The notes: generated by a model from the letters alone, not told the origin. A stretch of 64,000 nucleotides of DNA from Collinsella aerofaciens (GCF_028209625.1 NZ_JAQLDU010000011.1:1-64000), one strand, 5' to 3'; shown: positions 1-9,454, numbered from the stretch's first letter. A program made the numbers and translations.

Positions 1-65
1 GCGGAAACGAGGCGATAGCCAGGTGCCGGGGGCTATTTCCGCGTTGCGCTAGCTGCGGAAACGCG
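1..65. repeat. Inverted repeat, possible intergenic repeat element
   Basis: GCGGAAA at 1-7 pairs with TTTCCGC at 36-42, and TAGCC at 16-20 pairs with GGCTA at 31-35, so the first 42 bases can fold into a bulged hairpin; GCGGAAAC recurs at 54-62. The rest of the gap up to the hydrolase stop at 207 holds no gene I can support. It lies downstream of that minus-strand gene and could be an intergenic repeat, perhaps cut by the window edge. Confidence 0.35.
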
Positions 66-206
66 GGGTCCGTTCAGGCTGTTGCGTTGAGATTGAAAAT
101 CAACCCAAACAGACTTTTTTGACCGTTTGCCCTACGGAATCGACCCGTTGGGGAAAAATAGCTTGACGTTTGGACGCTTCTCGTGCTTCAAAAGCCGACT
201 ATTAAG

Positions 207-890
207 CTACATCTGCATGAAAGGGTTCTGCATGAGCTCGCGTGCCATGGTGGTCGAATCGCCATGGCCGGTTAGGCAAACGGTATCGGGCGGGAGAAGC
301 CGGGCGAGCTTGGAGAGCGAGCGCAGGATCGCTGCCTCGTCGCCACCGGCAAGATCGGTGCGGCCGTGGCTGCCTGGGAATAGCGTGTCGCCCACAAAGG
401 CAATGTTCCCCTGCTCGGTGGCAGCAAACAAGGCGATCCCGCCCGGCGTATGCCCTGGCGTCTCGATCACCTGCAGGCAGGTATCGCCCACCTCGATAGC
501 ATCGCCCTCGGCGAGCAGGCGCGTCGGCTCCCCGGGATCGGGCGTCTCAATGCCCCACATAGCTCGCTGTTCCTCGATATTCGCATGCGGCACAGCTGCG
601 TCCTTGCCGCACAACTCGTACTGGCAGCCCTCGCCAACGGTGGTTCGCACGCCGGCAACGCCGCCAACATGATCGGCATGGCCATGAGTGCATACGGCGC
701 CAAGCACGCGTACGCCGGGATGCTCGGCTCGAATATGCTCCACCAAGCGCTCGCCTTCCCATGCGGGGTCGACAATCACGCACTCGTTGTCCGAAATAAC
801 AGCATAGCTATTGGTCTGAATGGGACCGTTTACGAGCGTCTCGATCTCGACCGTTCCCTTGGGAGTTACATCCAAGGACACAGCACTCAT
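207..890 (-). CDS. Metallo-beta-lactamase-fold hydrolase (glyoxalase II-like)
   Basis: A 227-residue single-domain MBL-fold protein. The zinc ligand motif THGHADH is at residues 68-74, with further ligands expected at H147 (in TPGHTPGG), D168 (VGDTLF) and H209 (LTGHG). This is the glyoxalase II-like subgroup that hydrolyses thioesters such as S-lactoylglutathione, but short bacterial members have varied and often unknown substrates, so I do not name one. It is cytoplasmic; no signal peptide is visible. The ATG at 890 follows a good ribosome binding site (GAGGAGAGGGAC). It is the last gene of a minus-strand unit with relA and recJ, 84 bp after relA, an arrangement in which stringent-response and hydrolase genes often travel together. 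Confidence 0.85.
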   Translation of the reverse strand: MSAVSLDVTPKGTVEIETLVNGPIQTNSYAVISDNECVIVDPAWEGERLVEHIRAEHPGVRVLGAVCTHGHADHVGGVAGVRTTVGEGCQYELCGKDAAVPHANIEEQRAMWGIETPDPGEPTRLLAEGDAIEVGDTCLQVIETPGHTPGGIALFAATEQGNIAFVGDTLFPGSHGRTDLAGGDEAAILRSLSKLARLLPPDTVCLTGHGDSTTMARELMQNPFMQM

Positions 891-974
891 GTCCCTCTCC
901 TCTCTATAGGACTCGAGGCATCAAACGATGCCTCGAGTGTAGCGAATATCAATAATGTGACACGTTCGTCGCGA

Positions 975-3335
975 CTAAACGCGGCGCTTAAGCTGGGCTC
1001 CACCCTCGCCGGGCATCAGGCGGCGCGCGTCGTAGACCGAGTCGACGCTGCTGATAGAGGCCAGCAGCGGATCCAGACCACTCGCGTCCGAGATCTCGAC
1101 CATAAAGCGCAGGGTTGCAATACCCTCGCGGTTGGTCGACGTGGCGGCAGAAAGGATATTGCCGCCCGCATCGCCAATGGCAATGGTGACATCCTTGAGC
1201 AGGCCCATGCGGTCCAGGCACTCGACCACGATCTCGACCTGGAAAAGCGTATCGGCGGCGCCATCCCACTCTACGTCAATCATGCGCTCGGGATGCTCCA
1301 TAAGACCCTTGACGTTGGGGCAGTTGGCGCGATGCACCGAAACGCCACGACCGCGCGTGATGAAGCCGACGATGTCGTCGCCCGTCACGGGGTTGCAGCA
1401 ATGGGCCAGACGGACCAGCAGACCGCTGTTGCTCTCGCCCTTGACGATAATGCCGTTGCTTGCACTCTTGCCACGCTTTTGCGGCTTGCGGTTGGAGCCG
1501 CGGGCAGGCTGCTTGACGACCTCGGCAATGGCTTCGGTCTTGGTGAGCTGCTCCGCGGGCTTGGGGTCCAAGATCTGCTCGACCTTGTTGCCCACAGCGC
1601 GCGGGGCAACCTTGCCGGCGCCGACGGCGGCAAACAGGTCCTCGAGCTGCTTGTAGTTAAACTGCTCCGCCACGGCGTTGAGCGCACGCGTGGATCGCGG
1701 CGTAGAGATGCCATACCCGCGCTTGCGCAGGTCCTTGGCCAGTATATCGCGGCCGGCAGCAGCGTCATCGTCTTTGGTCGCGGCGGCGAAGTAACGGCGG
1801 ATCTTTGACTTGGCGGAAGGTGTCTTAACGATCTTGAGCCAATCGCGCGACGGCTTGGAGCTCTTGTTAGTCAGAATCTCGACACGGTCGCCCGTTTTGA
1901 TTTCGTGCGTGAGCGGCGCCACCGCACCGTTGATCTTGGCACCAACGCAGTGGTTTCCCACCTCGGTATGGACTGCGTAGGCAAAGTCGAGCGGCGTAGA
2001 GCCGGCACGAAGCGCCATGACCTCGCCCTTGGGCGTAAAGACAAAAATCTCCTGATCGAACAGGTCAACCTTCAGTGAGTGCAGGTATTCCTTGGCGTCG
2101 GTGATTTCGTCGGAGGCCGCCCAATCGAGCGAATGCTTAAGCCAGTTAATCTGGTCGTCCAGACGCTGGGCGTCGTTGGTCTTGGAGGCAGACGATCCGC
2201 CCGATTTCTTGTACAGCCAGTGGGCGGCGATGCCGTACTCGGCCTGCTCGTGCATCTCGTAGGTTCGAATCTGAATCTCGAGCGGGCGGGCCGTGGGGCC
2301 GATAACCGTCGTGTGGAGCGACTGGTAGTTGTTGACCTTGGGCATCGCGATATAGTCTTTAAAGCGACCAGGCATGGGGTGCCACAGGGTATGCACGGCG
2401 CCAAGCGTGGAGTAGCAATCGCGCACCGAATGGGTGATGACGCGCAGCGCCACCAGGTCGTAAATCTCGGAGAATTCCTTGCCCTTGCGCTTCATCTTTT
2501 GGTAGATGGACCAATAGTGCTTGGAACGGCCGTTGATCTGGAAGTCCTCCAGGCCAATGCGGTTGAGCTCGTCGGTGAGCGTCTTGATGGTCTCGGCCAG
2601 ATAGCGCTCGCGAACCTCGCGCGACTCAGCCACCATACGCGCGATGCGCTGGTAGGCATCGGGCTCCAGGTAGAAGAAGGACAGGTCCTCGAGCTCCCAT
2701 TTAATGGAGCTCATGCCCAGACGGTCGGCCAGGGGCGCATACACGTCCATGGTCTCGCGGGCCTTAAACAGGCGACGGTCCTCACGCAGGGCCGCAAGGG
2801 TGCGCATGTTGTGCAGACGGTCGGCAAGCTTAACGATGATGACGCGGATGTCCTTGGACATGGCGAGGAACATCTTTCGCAGCGTGAGCGCCTGTTTCTC
2901 GTCCATGCTGTCGACCTCGATGTTGGTGAGCTTGGTTACGCCATCGACGAGCTCGGCCACCGTATCGCCAAACAGGCCGGAGACATCGGCAAGCGAGGTC
3001 TCGGTATCCTCGACGGTATCGTGCAGCAGCGCGGCGCATACCACGTCACAGTCCATCTTGAGGTCGGCCAAAATGATGGCCACCTCGACGGGATGGTTAA
3101 TGTACATCTCGCCCGAGCGGCGCTTTTGGTTGCAGTGCTTCTCGGCGGCAAAGCAGTAGGCCTGTTCAACCTTAGAGAAGTCGTCCTCATTCATATATTT
3201 GAGGCACAGGCGCTCCAGCTTGTCGTAGCTGTCCGCCATAATCTCGGGCGGCAGCTCATCAGCATGCTTATAGTGCTCCATCTCCGAGAACGGCTGGAGG
3301 GTGGAATCATGGGCGGTACGGGCTGCGGCATCCAT
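975..3335 (-). CDS. relA: Bifunctional (p)ppGpp synthetase/hydrolase, Rel/SpoT family
   Basis: A 786-residue long RSH protein that makes and degrades the alarmone (p)ppGpp, setting the stringent response to amino-acid starvation. Domains in order: HD hydrolase (about 60-210, with INHPVEVA and LLHDTVEDTE giving the metal ligands), synthetase (about 250-370, with SIYQKMKRKG and AMPKVNNYQSLHTTV), TGS (about 430-495, starting near FVFTPKGEVMALRAGSTPLD), and a C-terminal zinc-finger-like region (LAHCCNPVTGDDIVGF) plus ACT domain (about 705-786). Both catalytic sites look intact, so it is probably the genome's single bifunctional enzyme; the symbol rel would fit equally well. The start ATG at 3335 lies 15 bp after the recJ stop with GAAGGGGACC in front, so the two genes are co-transcribed and probably coupled. 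Confidence 0.95.
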   Translation of the reverse strand: MDAAARTAHDSTLQPFSEMEHYKHADELPPEIMADSYDKLERLCLKYMNEDDFSKVEQAYCFAAEKHCNQKRRSGEMYINHPVEVAIILADLKMDCDVVCAALLHDTVEDTETSLADVSGLFGDTVAELVDGVTKLTNIEVDSMDEKQALTLRKMFLAMSKDIRVIIVKLADRLHNMRTLAALREDRRLFKARETMDVYAPLADRLGMSSIKWELEDLSFFYLEPDAYQRIARMVAESREVRERYLAETIKTLTDELNRIGLEDFQINGRSKHYWSIYQKMKRKGKEFSEIYDLVALRVITHSVRDCYSTLGAVHTLWHPMPGRFKDYIAMPKVNNYQSLHTTVIGPTARPLEIQIRTYEMHEQAEYGIAAHWLYKKSGGSSASKTNDAQRLDDQINWLKHSLDWAASDEITDAKEYLHSLKVDLFDQEIFVFTPKGEVMALRAGSTPLDFAYAVHTEVGNHCVGAKINGAVAPLTHEIKTGDRVEILTNKSSKPSRDWLKIVKTPSAKSKIRRYFAAATKDDDAAAGRDILAKDLRKRGYGISTPRSTRALNAVAEQFNYKQLEDLFAAVGAGKVAPRAVGNKVEQILDPKPAEQLTKTEAIAEVVKQPARGSNRKPQKRGKSASNGIIVKGESNSGLLVRLAHCCNPVTGDDIVGFITRGRGVSVHRANCPNVKGLMEHPERMIDVEWDGAADTLFQVEIVVECLDRMGLLKDVTIAIGDAGGNILSAATSTNREGIATLRFMVEISDASGLDPLLASISSVDSVYDARRLMPGEGGAQLKRRV

Positions 3336-3350
3336 CGAGGTCCCCTTCCC

Positions 3351-6300
3351 CTAGGCCCGCGGTACGATCGGGCGGTTAACTTTGGCTAGCATATCAGAAG
3401 CGCACGAATCGAGCGCCCAACTCCGGAAAGCCGAGAACTCCATGCGCGAGCGCAAGCCCTCCAAATAGCGAATTGACCTGCTCAATTGCACGCGGCCGGG
3501 GTTTTCGGCCATCACGATGCGGCGCGTGTCGCCAAGCCCCGAAACGCGGCAGAAACCAAGCTCTTCGAAGATTCCCAGGCCGCTTGTCACCGAACGCTCG
3601 TCGACCGGGGTGCGGGCATCGATGGCAAGGCACATCTGCGCGATGTCGATATCGCTTGCACAGAATGAATCATCCCCGGTCTTACCGCGGTTGGAGCGCC
3701 ACATGGTCTGCAGCGCACGATAGAGTGTGACAAGCTCGTCGCGCTCGGGCGCATAGCAGTCGAGCAGGCGCTCGTTGATGCGGGCGTCGCGCGACGAATA
3801 GAGCAGGTGGATCACGGCGGGCCGGCCATCGCGACCGGCGCGGCCGCTCATCTGGTTGAACTCAATGGCGCCAAACGGCATGTGGTACAGCACGACATGG
3901 CGGATATCGGGCAGATTGACACCCTCGCCAAAGGCGGAGGTCGAAACGATGCAGCTGAGGCTTCCGTCTCGGAATGCTTCCTCCACGCGGCGGCGATCGG
4001 AGCGCGCAAGCCCCGCGTTATAGAACGCGATATGGGTTGCGCAATCGGGCACACGCTTGCGCAACGTCTTGGCGAGCGCCACGGACTGGTCGCGCGAATT
4101 GACGTAAATGACGGTCTTCTCCCCCGTCGCCACGATCGACACCAAACGGTTCTCGCGGCTCGCAAGGTCGCGGTCGTCCTCGAGCTGCAGGTTCTCGCGC
4201 ACCGTCTCGTCGACCACCGTGCGAGTAATCGGCAGCATGCGGGCAAGCTCGGCCACGACCGGAGCCGTCGCGGTGGCCGTCGCAGCCATAACAACCGGGT
4301 CGCCCAGGGCTTTGAGGATATCGGGCATGTCGAGATAGGCGCTGCGATCGCCGCCCTTGGCAAGGCCGGCGTGGTGCGCCTCATCGATAACGACAAAGCC
4401 GATGCGGCCCGAACGCGCAAAGCGGTCGCGGTGAATGGACAGGAATTCGGGCGTCGTGAGCACGATGCCGGTGCGGCCCGAAGCCAAGCCGGCGAACACG
4501 TCATCGCGCGCCGCCTCCACGGTCTCGCCGGTCAGCACGCCAACGCCAATGCCGAGCGCAGCCATCGTCGACGAGAGGTGATAGGCCTGGTCGGCAACAA
4601 GCGCGCGCAGCGGATAGACAAAGATGCTCGCACGTCCGCGAAGGACAGCCTCGCGCGCAGCATGTACATGGAAGATGAGAGACTTGCCGCGGCCCGTTCC
4701 CATAACGGCCAAGACGCTCTGGTGCTCGGCCAAGGCATCGAGCGCCTCAACCTGCGCGCGGTGCGGCTGGTTCGATCCGATAAAGCTATGGATAAGCGAG
4801 CGCGTGAGCTCGGTATAGGAAAGCTGGGCGAGCGTCTCGCGCTTACGCGACTCCAGGCGCAGGCCGGAATCCGCCGGCTGCACGCCACGACGAAGCTCGC
4901 ATGCCGGATCGTCGACGCTGGGCAGCGTGGTATCGCGGACCAGAACATCCTTGATCATGAGCTTGGGCTTCACACGCCCCTGCCAATGCTCGGCAACGGC
5001 CTCGAACACCAAGTCGACAGCGCTATCGCAGTTGATGAGCTTATCGATTTGCGGCACGCGGAACATAATGGCCGGCACACTCGCGGCGCCATCGGTCGCC
5101 ACAAAGCGCATGTGCTCGCCGGTTTTGCCCACCACGGCGCGGTCGCACATCGTCACGCCCTCGGCAGCCAGCAGCGGCACCTTGTTGCCCTGGCCAAACG
5201 GCTCAAGACGGGAGATCTGCTCGATGGTCTCGATATTTAGCTCGGAAAGGTCGACGGTGGCGGCGACCTCGTCGGTGTCTTCAAAGTCCTCGGCGGGAAG
5301 CTCCGATAGCACGGCGGAAAGGCGGCGGCGGAACTCATCGAGCTTGGATGCCTCGATGGTCACACCCACCGCACCGGCATGTCCGCCGCGACGGATCAGC
5401 AGGTCGGAACAACGCTCGACGGCGTCAAACAGGTTAACTTTGCCCACCGAGCGACCAGAGCCGCGCGCGATACCGTCCTCGATCGAGAACAGCAGCGCCG
5501 GCACGTGATAGCGATTGGTCAAGCGGCTCGCCACGATGCCTTTGACGCCCTCGTGCCAGCCCTCGCCGCCCACGACGATTGCGCGCCCGCCGTCATAAGT
5601 CTCCTCGACCTTCGCCATGGCATCGCGCGTAAGCTCGGCCTCGATCTCACGGCGTTGGCGATTGATTTCCTCGAGCTCGGCTGCCAGTGCACTTGCTTCG
5701 ATAGGATCACGGGCAAGCAGCAGGTCGAGCGCCAGCTTGGGATCAGCCATGCGGCCGGCGGCGTTCAAGCGGGGAATAAGCGAAAACGACAGGCCATCGG
5801 CCGTAATGCTAGAGAGGTCGGCCTTGGCAAGTGCGGCAAGCGCGATATAGCCGGGGCGGGCCGTCACGCGCATCTGCTGGATGCCCTCGGCGACCAGCGC
5901 GCGATTCTCGGGCGTGAGCGGCATCATGTCGGACACGGTGCCCAGCGCTGCGACCTCTATCAGCGAACGCCAATACGACGGCTTGCCCAAACGTTCGCCC
6001 AGGACCTGCACCAGCTTGAGCGCCACGCCGGCACCGGCAAGCTCACGCGAGGGGCCCTCGTCCTCGAGCTTAGGGTCGGTCAGGGGCACGCCCTGCGGCA
6101 CCTGATCGGAGGGCTCGTGATGGTCCGTGACCACCAAATCGATCCCCAGGCTCTCCAGATAGGAGACCTCCTCCTTGGCGGCAATGCCGTTATCGACGGT
6201 CACGATCAGGTTGGGTTGGGCGAGCTCGTTAACGCGGTCGAGCGCCGCGCGCGAAAGACCGTAGCCCTCGTCAAAGCGATGCGGGATAAACGGCGTGACA

Positions 6301-6638
6301 TCGGCACCAAACGCGCGCAGTGCCTCGGTCAACAGGCAGGTCGACGTAATACCGTCAACGTCAAAATCGCCAAAGACCGCGATGTGCTCGTGGTTGCGAA
6401 TGGCACGCTCGACGCGGTCGGCAACGACCGACATGCCCGGAATAACGAGCGGGTCCGCCCAGTCGCGATCGAGCGAAGGCGTCAAAAACAGCTGGCCTTC
6501 TTCGATGGATGTAATGCCGTGCGCAACCATAATGCGCGCCACCAACCCGGGTATGCCCAGGCCAGCCGAAAGCTCCTTTTCGAGCTCGGGGTTTTGCCGA
6601 GCGACCGCCCAGCGATGCGTCGTCTTAAGCGATGACAT
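3351..6638 (-). CDS. recJ: RecJ single-strand exonuclease fused to a RecQ-like helicase
   Basis: A 1,095-residue fusion, about twice the length of a minimal RecJ. The N-terminal half is RecJ: DHH phosphoesterase motifs FGDFDVDG (about 90) and VTDHHEP (about 170), LNAAGRMADP, the DHHA1 motif GGHAGAVGV (about 420) and an OB-like region (about 480-520). The C-terminal half is a complete superfamily 2 helicase: Walker A GTGRGKS (about 645), DEAH box VIDEAHH (about 750), and motif VI QMSGRAGRDGR. Exonuclease and unwinding would act together in recombinational repair or stalled-fork processing. I chose ATG 6638 (MSSLKTTHRW, GGGGGTGGG in front) over GTG 6683, which adds residues unlike RecJ. A short reading frame with a better ribosome site overlaps this start. 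It heads the relA and hydrolase unit. Confidence 0.92.
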   Translation of the reverse strand: MSSLKTTHRWAVARQNPELEKELSAGLGIPGLVARIMVAHGITSIEEGQLFLTPSLDRDWADPLVIPGMSVVADRVERAIRNHEHIAVFGDFDVDGITSTCLLTEALRAFGADVTPFIPHRFDEGYGLSRAALDRVNELAQPNLIVTVDNGIAAKEEVSYLESLGIDLVVTDHHEPSDQVPQGVPLTDPKLEDEGPSRELAGAGVALKLVQVLGERLGKPSYWRSLIEVAALGTVSDMMPLTPENRALVAEGIQQMRVTARPGYIALAALAKADLSSITADGLSFSLIPRLNAAGRMADPKLALDLLLARDPIEASALAAELEEINRQRREIEAELTRDAMAKVEETYDGGRAIVVGGEGWHEGVKGIVASRLTNRYHVPALLFSIEDGIARGSGRSVGKVNLFDAVERCSDLLIRRGGHAGAVGVTIEASKLDEFRRRLSAVLSELPAEDFEDTDEVAATVDLSELNIETIEQISRLEPFGQGNKVPLLAAEGVTMCDRAVVGKTGEHMRFVATDGAASVPAIMFRVPQIDKLINCDSAVDLVFEAVAEHWQGRVKPKLMIKDVLVRDTTLPSVDDPACELRRGVQPADSGLRLESRKRETLAQLSYTELTRSLIHSFIGSNQPHRAQVEALDALAEHQSVLAVMGTGRGKSLIFHVHAAREAVLRGRASIFVYPLRALVADQAYHLSSTMAALGIGVGVLTGETVEAARDDVFAGLASGRTGIVLTTPEFLSIHRDRFARSGRIGFVVIDEAHHAGLAKGGDRSAYLDMPDILKALGDPVVMAATATATAPVVAELARMLPITRTVVDETVRENLQLEDDRDLASRENRLVSIVATGEKTVIYVNSRDQSVALAKTLRKRVPDCATHIAFYNAGLARSDRRRVEEAFRDGSLSCIVSTSAFGEGVNLPDIRHVVLYHMPFGAIEFNQMSGRAGRDGRPAVIHLLYSSRDARINERLLDCYAPERDELVTLYRALQTMWRSNRGKTGDDSFCASDIDIAQMCLAIDARTPVDERSVTSGLGIFEELGFCRVSGLGDTRRIVMAENPGRVQLSRSIRYLEGLRSRMEFSAFRSWALDSCASDMLAKVNRPIVPRA

Positions 6639-6690
6639 AGGCGCCCACCCCCGATAGGGGCAGGTCGCCGCGATACCTCTCACGGTTCAT
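6625..6690 (-). CDS. Possible 21-codon leader reading frame overlapping recJ start
   Basis: ATG at 6690 opens a 21-codon frame that ends in TAA at 6625, thirteen bases inside recJ and in another frame. Upstream of it is AGAGGA with a 9-base spacer, a better ribosome site than the one in front of recJ. Ribosomes finishing this peptide would be placed on the recJ start, so it could couple or attenuate translation. No conservation evidence is available, and it may be chance. Confidence 0.3.
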   Translation of the reverse strand: MNRERYRGDLPLSGVGAYVIA

Positions 6691-6914
6691 AGCGATGAGT
6701 CCTCTGTGTATGCCCGCTTCGGCAGGCAGATCTGTTGAACGGATTTATTATACCGTGCGGCACGGACGCAGAACCTCGCGGCACGCCGCGGTTTCGGTAA
6801 ACGATGCCGGTAATAGCCTCGAAATATTCAAGCGTTTCGGCCGCACGGACGCATGCGAGCGTCTAGCATATCCATTCAAAACGGATTCACGAGCAAAGGG
6901 AGTCACAAGGGCAC

Positions 6915-7913
6915 ATGAAACAATGGGTTGGGCTGGGAAAGTTCCTCGCGGGGCACATGCAGGTCATCGTTCCGATTTGTGTGACGCTCGGCGTGCTCTT
7001 TCCCCAGCAGATCGGCGTACTCAAGCCCATCGTTCCCGCTCTGTTTGCCTTTATGACGTTCCAAGGTGCGCTCAGCAACACCTTTCACCAGGTGGCTGAG
7101 GTGTTTCGCCGTCCCTTGCATTTGATTTTGGCGTTATTTGTCTCGGCCGTGCTCATCCCCATCGCGGCGTATGCCATGAGCTCACTGTTCTTTGGTTCCA
7201 ACCCAAACCTTGTCTGCGGCATCGTGCTCGAGTACAGCGTACCCGTGGCAGTCACTGCCTTTATGTGGATTAGCATGTTCGGCGGCAACGGCCCGCTCGC
7301 GCTCACCATTATCCTGACGTCCTCGGTTATCTCGCCTGTGACGATTCCGCTCACGCTCAAGCTCCTGCTGGGTGCCACCGTCTCGATTGACGTGCCGAGC
7401 ATGATGCGGAACATGGCCTTTATGATCGCCATCCCCGCCGTGCTCGGCATCGTGATCAACGAACTCACACGCGGATGGGGACACGAGAAACTCTCCCCCG
7501 CGCTCTCGCCCGCCTGCAAGTTCATGATGATGGGCATTATCGCCTCCAACTCCACCGCCATGAGCGAGTACGTGCTGCACATGAACGCGGTGCGCCTGGA
7601 AGTCGCCCTCTTTATTTTGATCTTCGCCATCAGCGGCTTTGTCGTCGGTTTTCTGGTTGCCCGTGCGCTGCATCTGCCGTATAGCGAGACGACTACCATG
7701 TGCTTTACCTGCGGCATGCGCAATATCTCTTCGGGCGCCGTCATCGCCACGCAATACTTTCCGGGCGAAGTCGTGTTTCCCGTCATGTGCGGCACGCTGT
7801 TTCAGCAGGTGCTCGCCTCGGTTATCGGACATCTCTTTGAGCGACTGACCGGCGAGGAGCGCGCCAAACAGCGCAAGCGAGTCAAGGCCGGGCGCGACGC
7901 GATGGCACGCTAG
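6915..7913 (+). CDS. Bile acid:sodium symporter (BASS) family transporter
   Basis: A 332-residue integral membrane protein with about nine or ten hydrophobic segments covering most of its length and a basic C-terminal tail. Features such as VLEYSVPVAVTAFMWISMFGGNG (within residues 108-132) and FTCGMRNISSGAVIA-like text in the last third match the BASS/arsenical-resistance-3 fold, in which the crossed helices bind sodium and an organic anion. BASS members carry bile acids, pyruvate, pantothenate and other organic acids; the substrate here cannot be read from sequence. The start ATG at 6915 follows AAGGGCAC. It is a single gene, transcribed away from recJ and converging on the DUF4931 gene 30 bp downstream. 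Confidence 0.8.
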   Translation: MKQWVGLGKFLAGHMQVIVPICVTLGVLFPQQIGVLKPIVPALFAFMTFQGALSNTFHQVAEVFRRPLHLILALFVSAVLIPIAAYAMSSLFFGSNPNLVCGIVLEYSVPVAVTAFMWISMFGGNGPLALTIILTSSVISPVTIPLTLKLLLGATVSIDVPSMMRNMAFMIAIPAVLGIVINELTRGWGHEKLSPALSPACKFMMMGIIASNSTAMSEYVLHMNAVRLEVALFILIFAISGFVVGFLVARALHLPYSETTTMCFTCGMRNISSGAVIATQYFPGEVVFPVMCGTLFQQVLASVIGHLFERLTGEERAKQRKRVKAGRDAMAR

Positions 7914-7943
7914 ACTGTCCGCATTGCGCGAGCGTTAGCCTTG

Positions 7944-8741
7944 CTATACGAGCGTTTCCAGATGCGCGCGTAGACACTCAGCATCGACATCGAGCGTTGT
8001 CTCGGCATTGACCTGAGCCAAACGATAGCCCACAAAGTAGGGCGAAACCACCCAACGTGGCAGCGCCTTGGCAATGGTCCGGCCGTCCATGTGGTAGAAG
8101 AACAAGTTGTACGACTCTGCGCGACCACCGTGATGCTCGTTCAGGATATAGCGCAGGGCCACCTGAATCGCATCGGCAAACAGGTCCGCTTCGGCTTGGT
8201 CTCTCGTGTCATCACTGGCGGCGATTCCCTGCGGGGCTGAAACATTGACCTCAAAGAACCCCATGATCGGTTCGGTTGAGATGTTGACCGAGATTCTCCC
8301 CTGCCGCCAGACATTGATGCCTTCAAAGTTAGCTGAGGTCAGCGCCGCATAGCCGTCCTCCTGTTCCAAGCCCACAATCTGCATGTGCGGATGGACGAGG
8401 CTGCCGCCCGAAAGCGGGCCTTTGTTCTTGTACATGAGCACACTGCGGTACTGTTGGGAATCGATCATCCGCTGCCAACAGCCCAGGGCAAACCGCATCA
8501 CATGATGCAGCTCATCCGGTTCATAGGTCACCAGGTCGGCGTCGTGATTGGCCGATTCGATCAATACGGTCTGACGGGTGGCCCGCAAGGTCTTGAACTT
8601 ATTTTCGAGCCAGATGCAGTCACCATCGCGCTGGATGATGTTGGCGAGCCCCTCCGTGTCGCAAAAGGGGCACGCGGTGCCAGGGCGACGGTTGTCGTCG
8701 GGCTTACCGCTCGCCTGCTGAACGTCAAATACCAGCGCCAC
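7944..8741 (-). CDS. DUF4931 family protein (GalT/HIT-like)
   Basis: A 265-residue protein of the DUF4931 family, which resembles galactose-1-phosphate uridylyltransferase in the HIT superfamily. The nucleotide-transfer motif is visible as HPHMQIV (His-x-His-x-Gln, about residue 117), and an N-terminal CPFC pair (about 25-28) looks like half a zinc site. The family probably transfers or hydrolyses nucleotidyl groups, but no substrate is established to my knowledge. The GTG start at 8741 has a strong ribosome site (GGAGGTATAACCC) that lies inside the last codons of cutC, so translation is coupled to cutC, whose stop is only 3 bp upstream. Confidence 0.75.
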   Translation of the reverse strand: MALVFDVQQASGKPDDNRRPGTACPFCDTEGLANIIQRDGDCIWLENKFKTLRATRQTVLIESANHDADLVTYEPDELHHVMRFALGCWQRMIDSQQYRSVLMYKNKGPLSGGSLVHPHMQIVGLEQEDGYAALTSANFEGINVWRQGRISVNISTEPIMGFFEVNVSAPQGIAASDDTRDQAEADLFADAIQVALRYILNEHHGGRAESYNLFFYHMDGRTIAKALPRWVVSPYFVGYRLAQVNAETTLDVDAECLRAHLETLV

Positions 8742-8744
8742 GGG

Positions 8745-9422
8745 TTATACCTCCAGCGGCACGATCTTGGTGCCATGGAGCTCGGAGACGCCTAGCGCCG
8801 CCGCGACCGCGTCGCGATTTGCCGTAGTGATGCCGCCGCCAGGAAGGATGGTCAGGCGGTCGCCCGCATACTCGATTAAACGAGCCAGGTGATCGAAATT
8901 ATCCTCGATGGACGTACCGGCCGCGCCGCCATGCGTGAGGATGCGCGTAACACCGCAGTCGGCAAGTGTATCAATCGCATCGAGCTGAGCCTCGGGCGAG
9001 AGCTGGTCAAATGCCATGTGGAAGGTGATGTCAAGGGACTCGCGCTTGCACTCCTCGGTCGCGCAGCCCGTAGCCATAACGAGGGCGCCGAGGGTGAGCT
9101 CGTCGAGCGCCCAGCCGCCGGCACAGGGCTTGCAGCAGCCAAAGACCAGGCCGTCAACGCCGGCGCTCACAGCAAGGCCCAGGTCCATCTCCATCATGCG
9201 CAGCTCGTCCTGGTTGTAATGAAAGTCGCCACCACGCGGACGAATCATGCACATCACTCGTGCGCCATGCTCGTGAGCGTAACTGACTGAAGCGCTAATA
9301 ACGCCGGCGGAAGGCGTAGTGCCACCGACGGCGAGGTTGTCACACAGCTCAATGCGCCTCGCACCGGCCTCGATGGCCGCCGGCACTCGCTCAAAGTTCT
9401 CGGCACAAAACTCGTACAGCAT
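8745..9422 (-). CDS. cutC: CutC family protein, putative copper homeostasis
   Basis: A 225-residue TIM-barrel protein of the CutC family. Diagnostic stretches are MLYEFCAENFE at the start, GARRIELCDNLAVGGTTPSAG, MIRPRGGDFHY, FHMAFD and ILTHGGA. CutC has been linked to copper tolerance, but its biochemical role is unsettled and direct copper handling is not proven in most species. I set the start at ATG 9422, which has GGGGG 8 bases upstream and begins at the family's usual N-terminus; the frame stays open to 9479, but that extension is encoded by a repeat element, not by the family. First gene of a two-gene unit with the DUF4931 gene. Confidence 0.85.
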   Translation of the reverse strand: MLYEFCAENFERVPAAIEAGARRIELCDNLAVGGTTPSAGVISASVSYAHEHGARVMCMIRPRGGDFHYNQDELRMMEMDLGLAVSAGVDGLVFGCCKPCAGGWALDELTLGALVMATGCATEECKRESLDITFHMAFDQLSPEAQLDAIDTLADCGVTRILTHGGAAGTSIEDNFDHLARLIEYAGDRLTILPGGGITTANRDAVAAALGVSELHGTKIVPLEV

Positions 9423-9454
9423 AGATAGGCCCCCAAAGACAGCAGATGTTTTCC

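Noticed and set aside
450..6635. Long plus-strand frames at 450-1808, 2079-3389, 3807-5240 and 5379-6635
   Set aside because: All lie opposite relA, recJ or the MBL hydrolase and have the composition of antisense frames.
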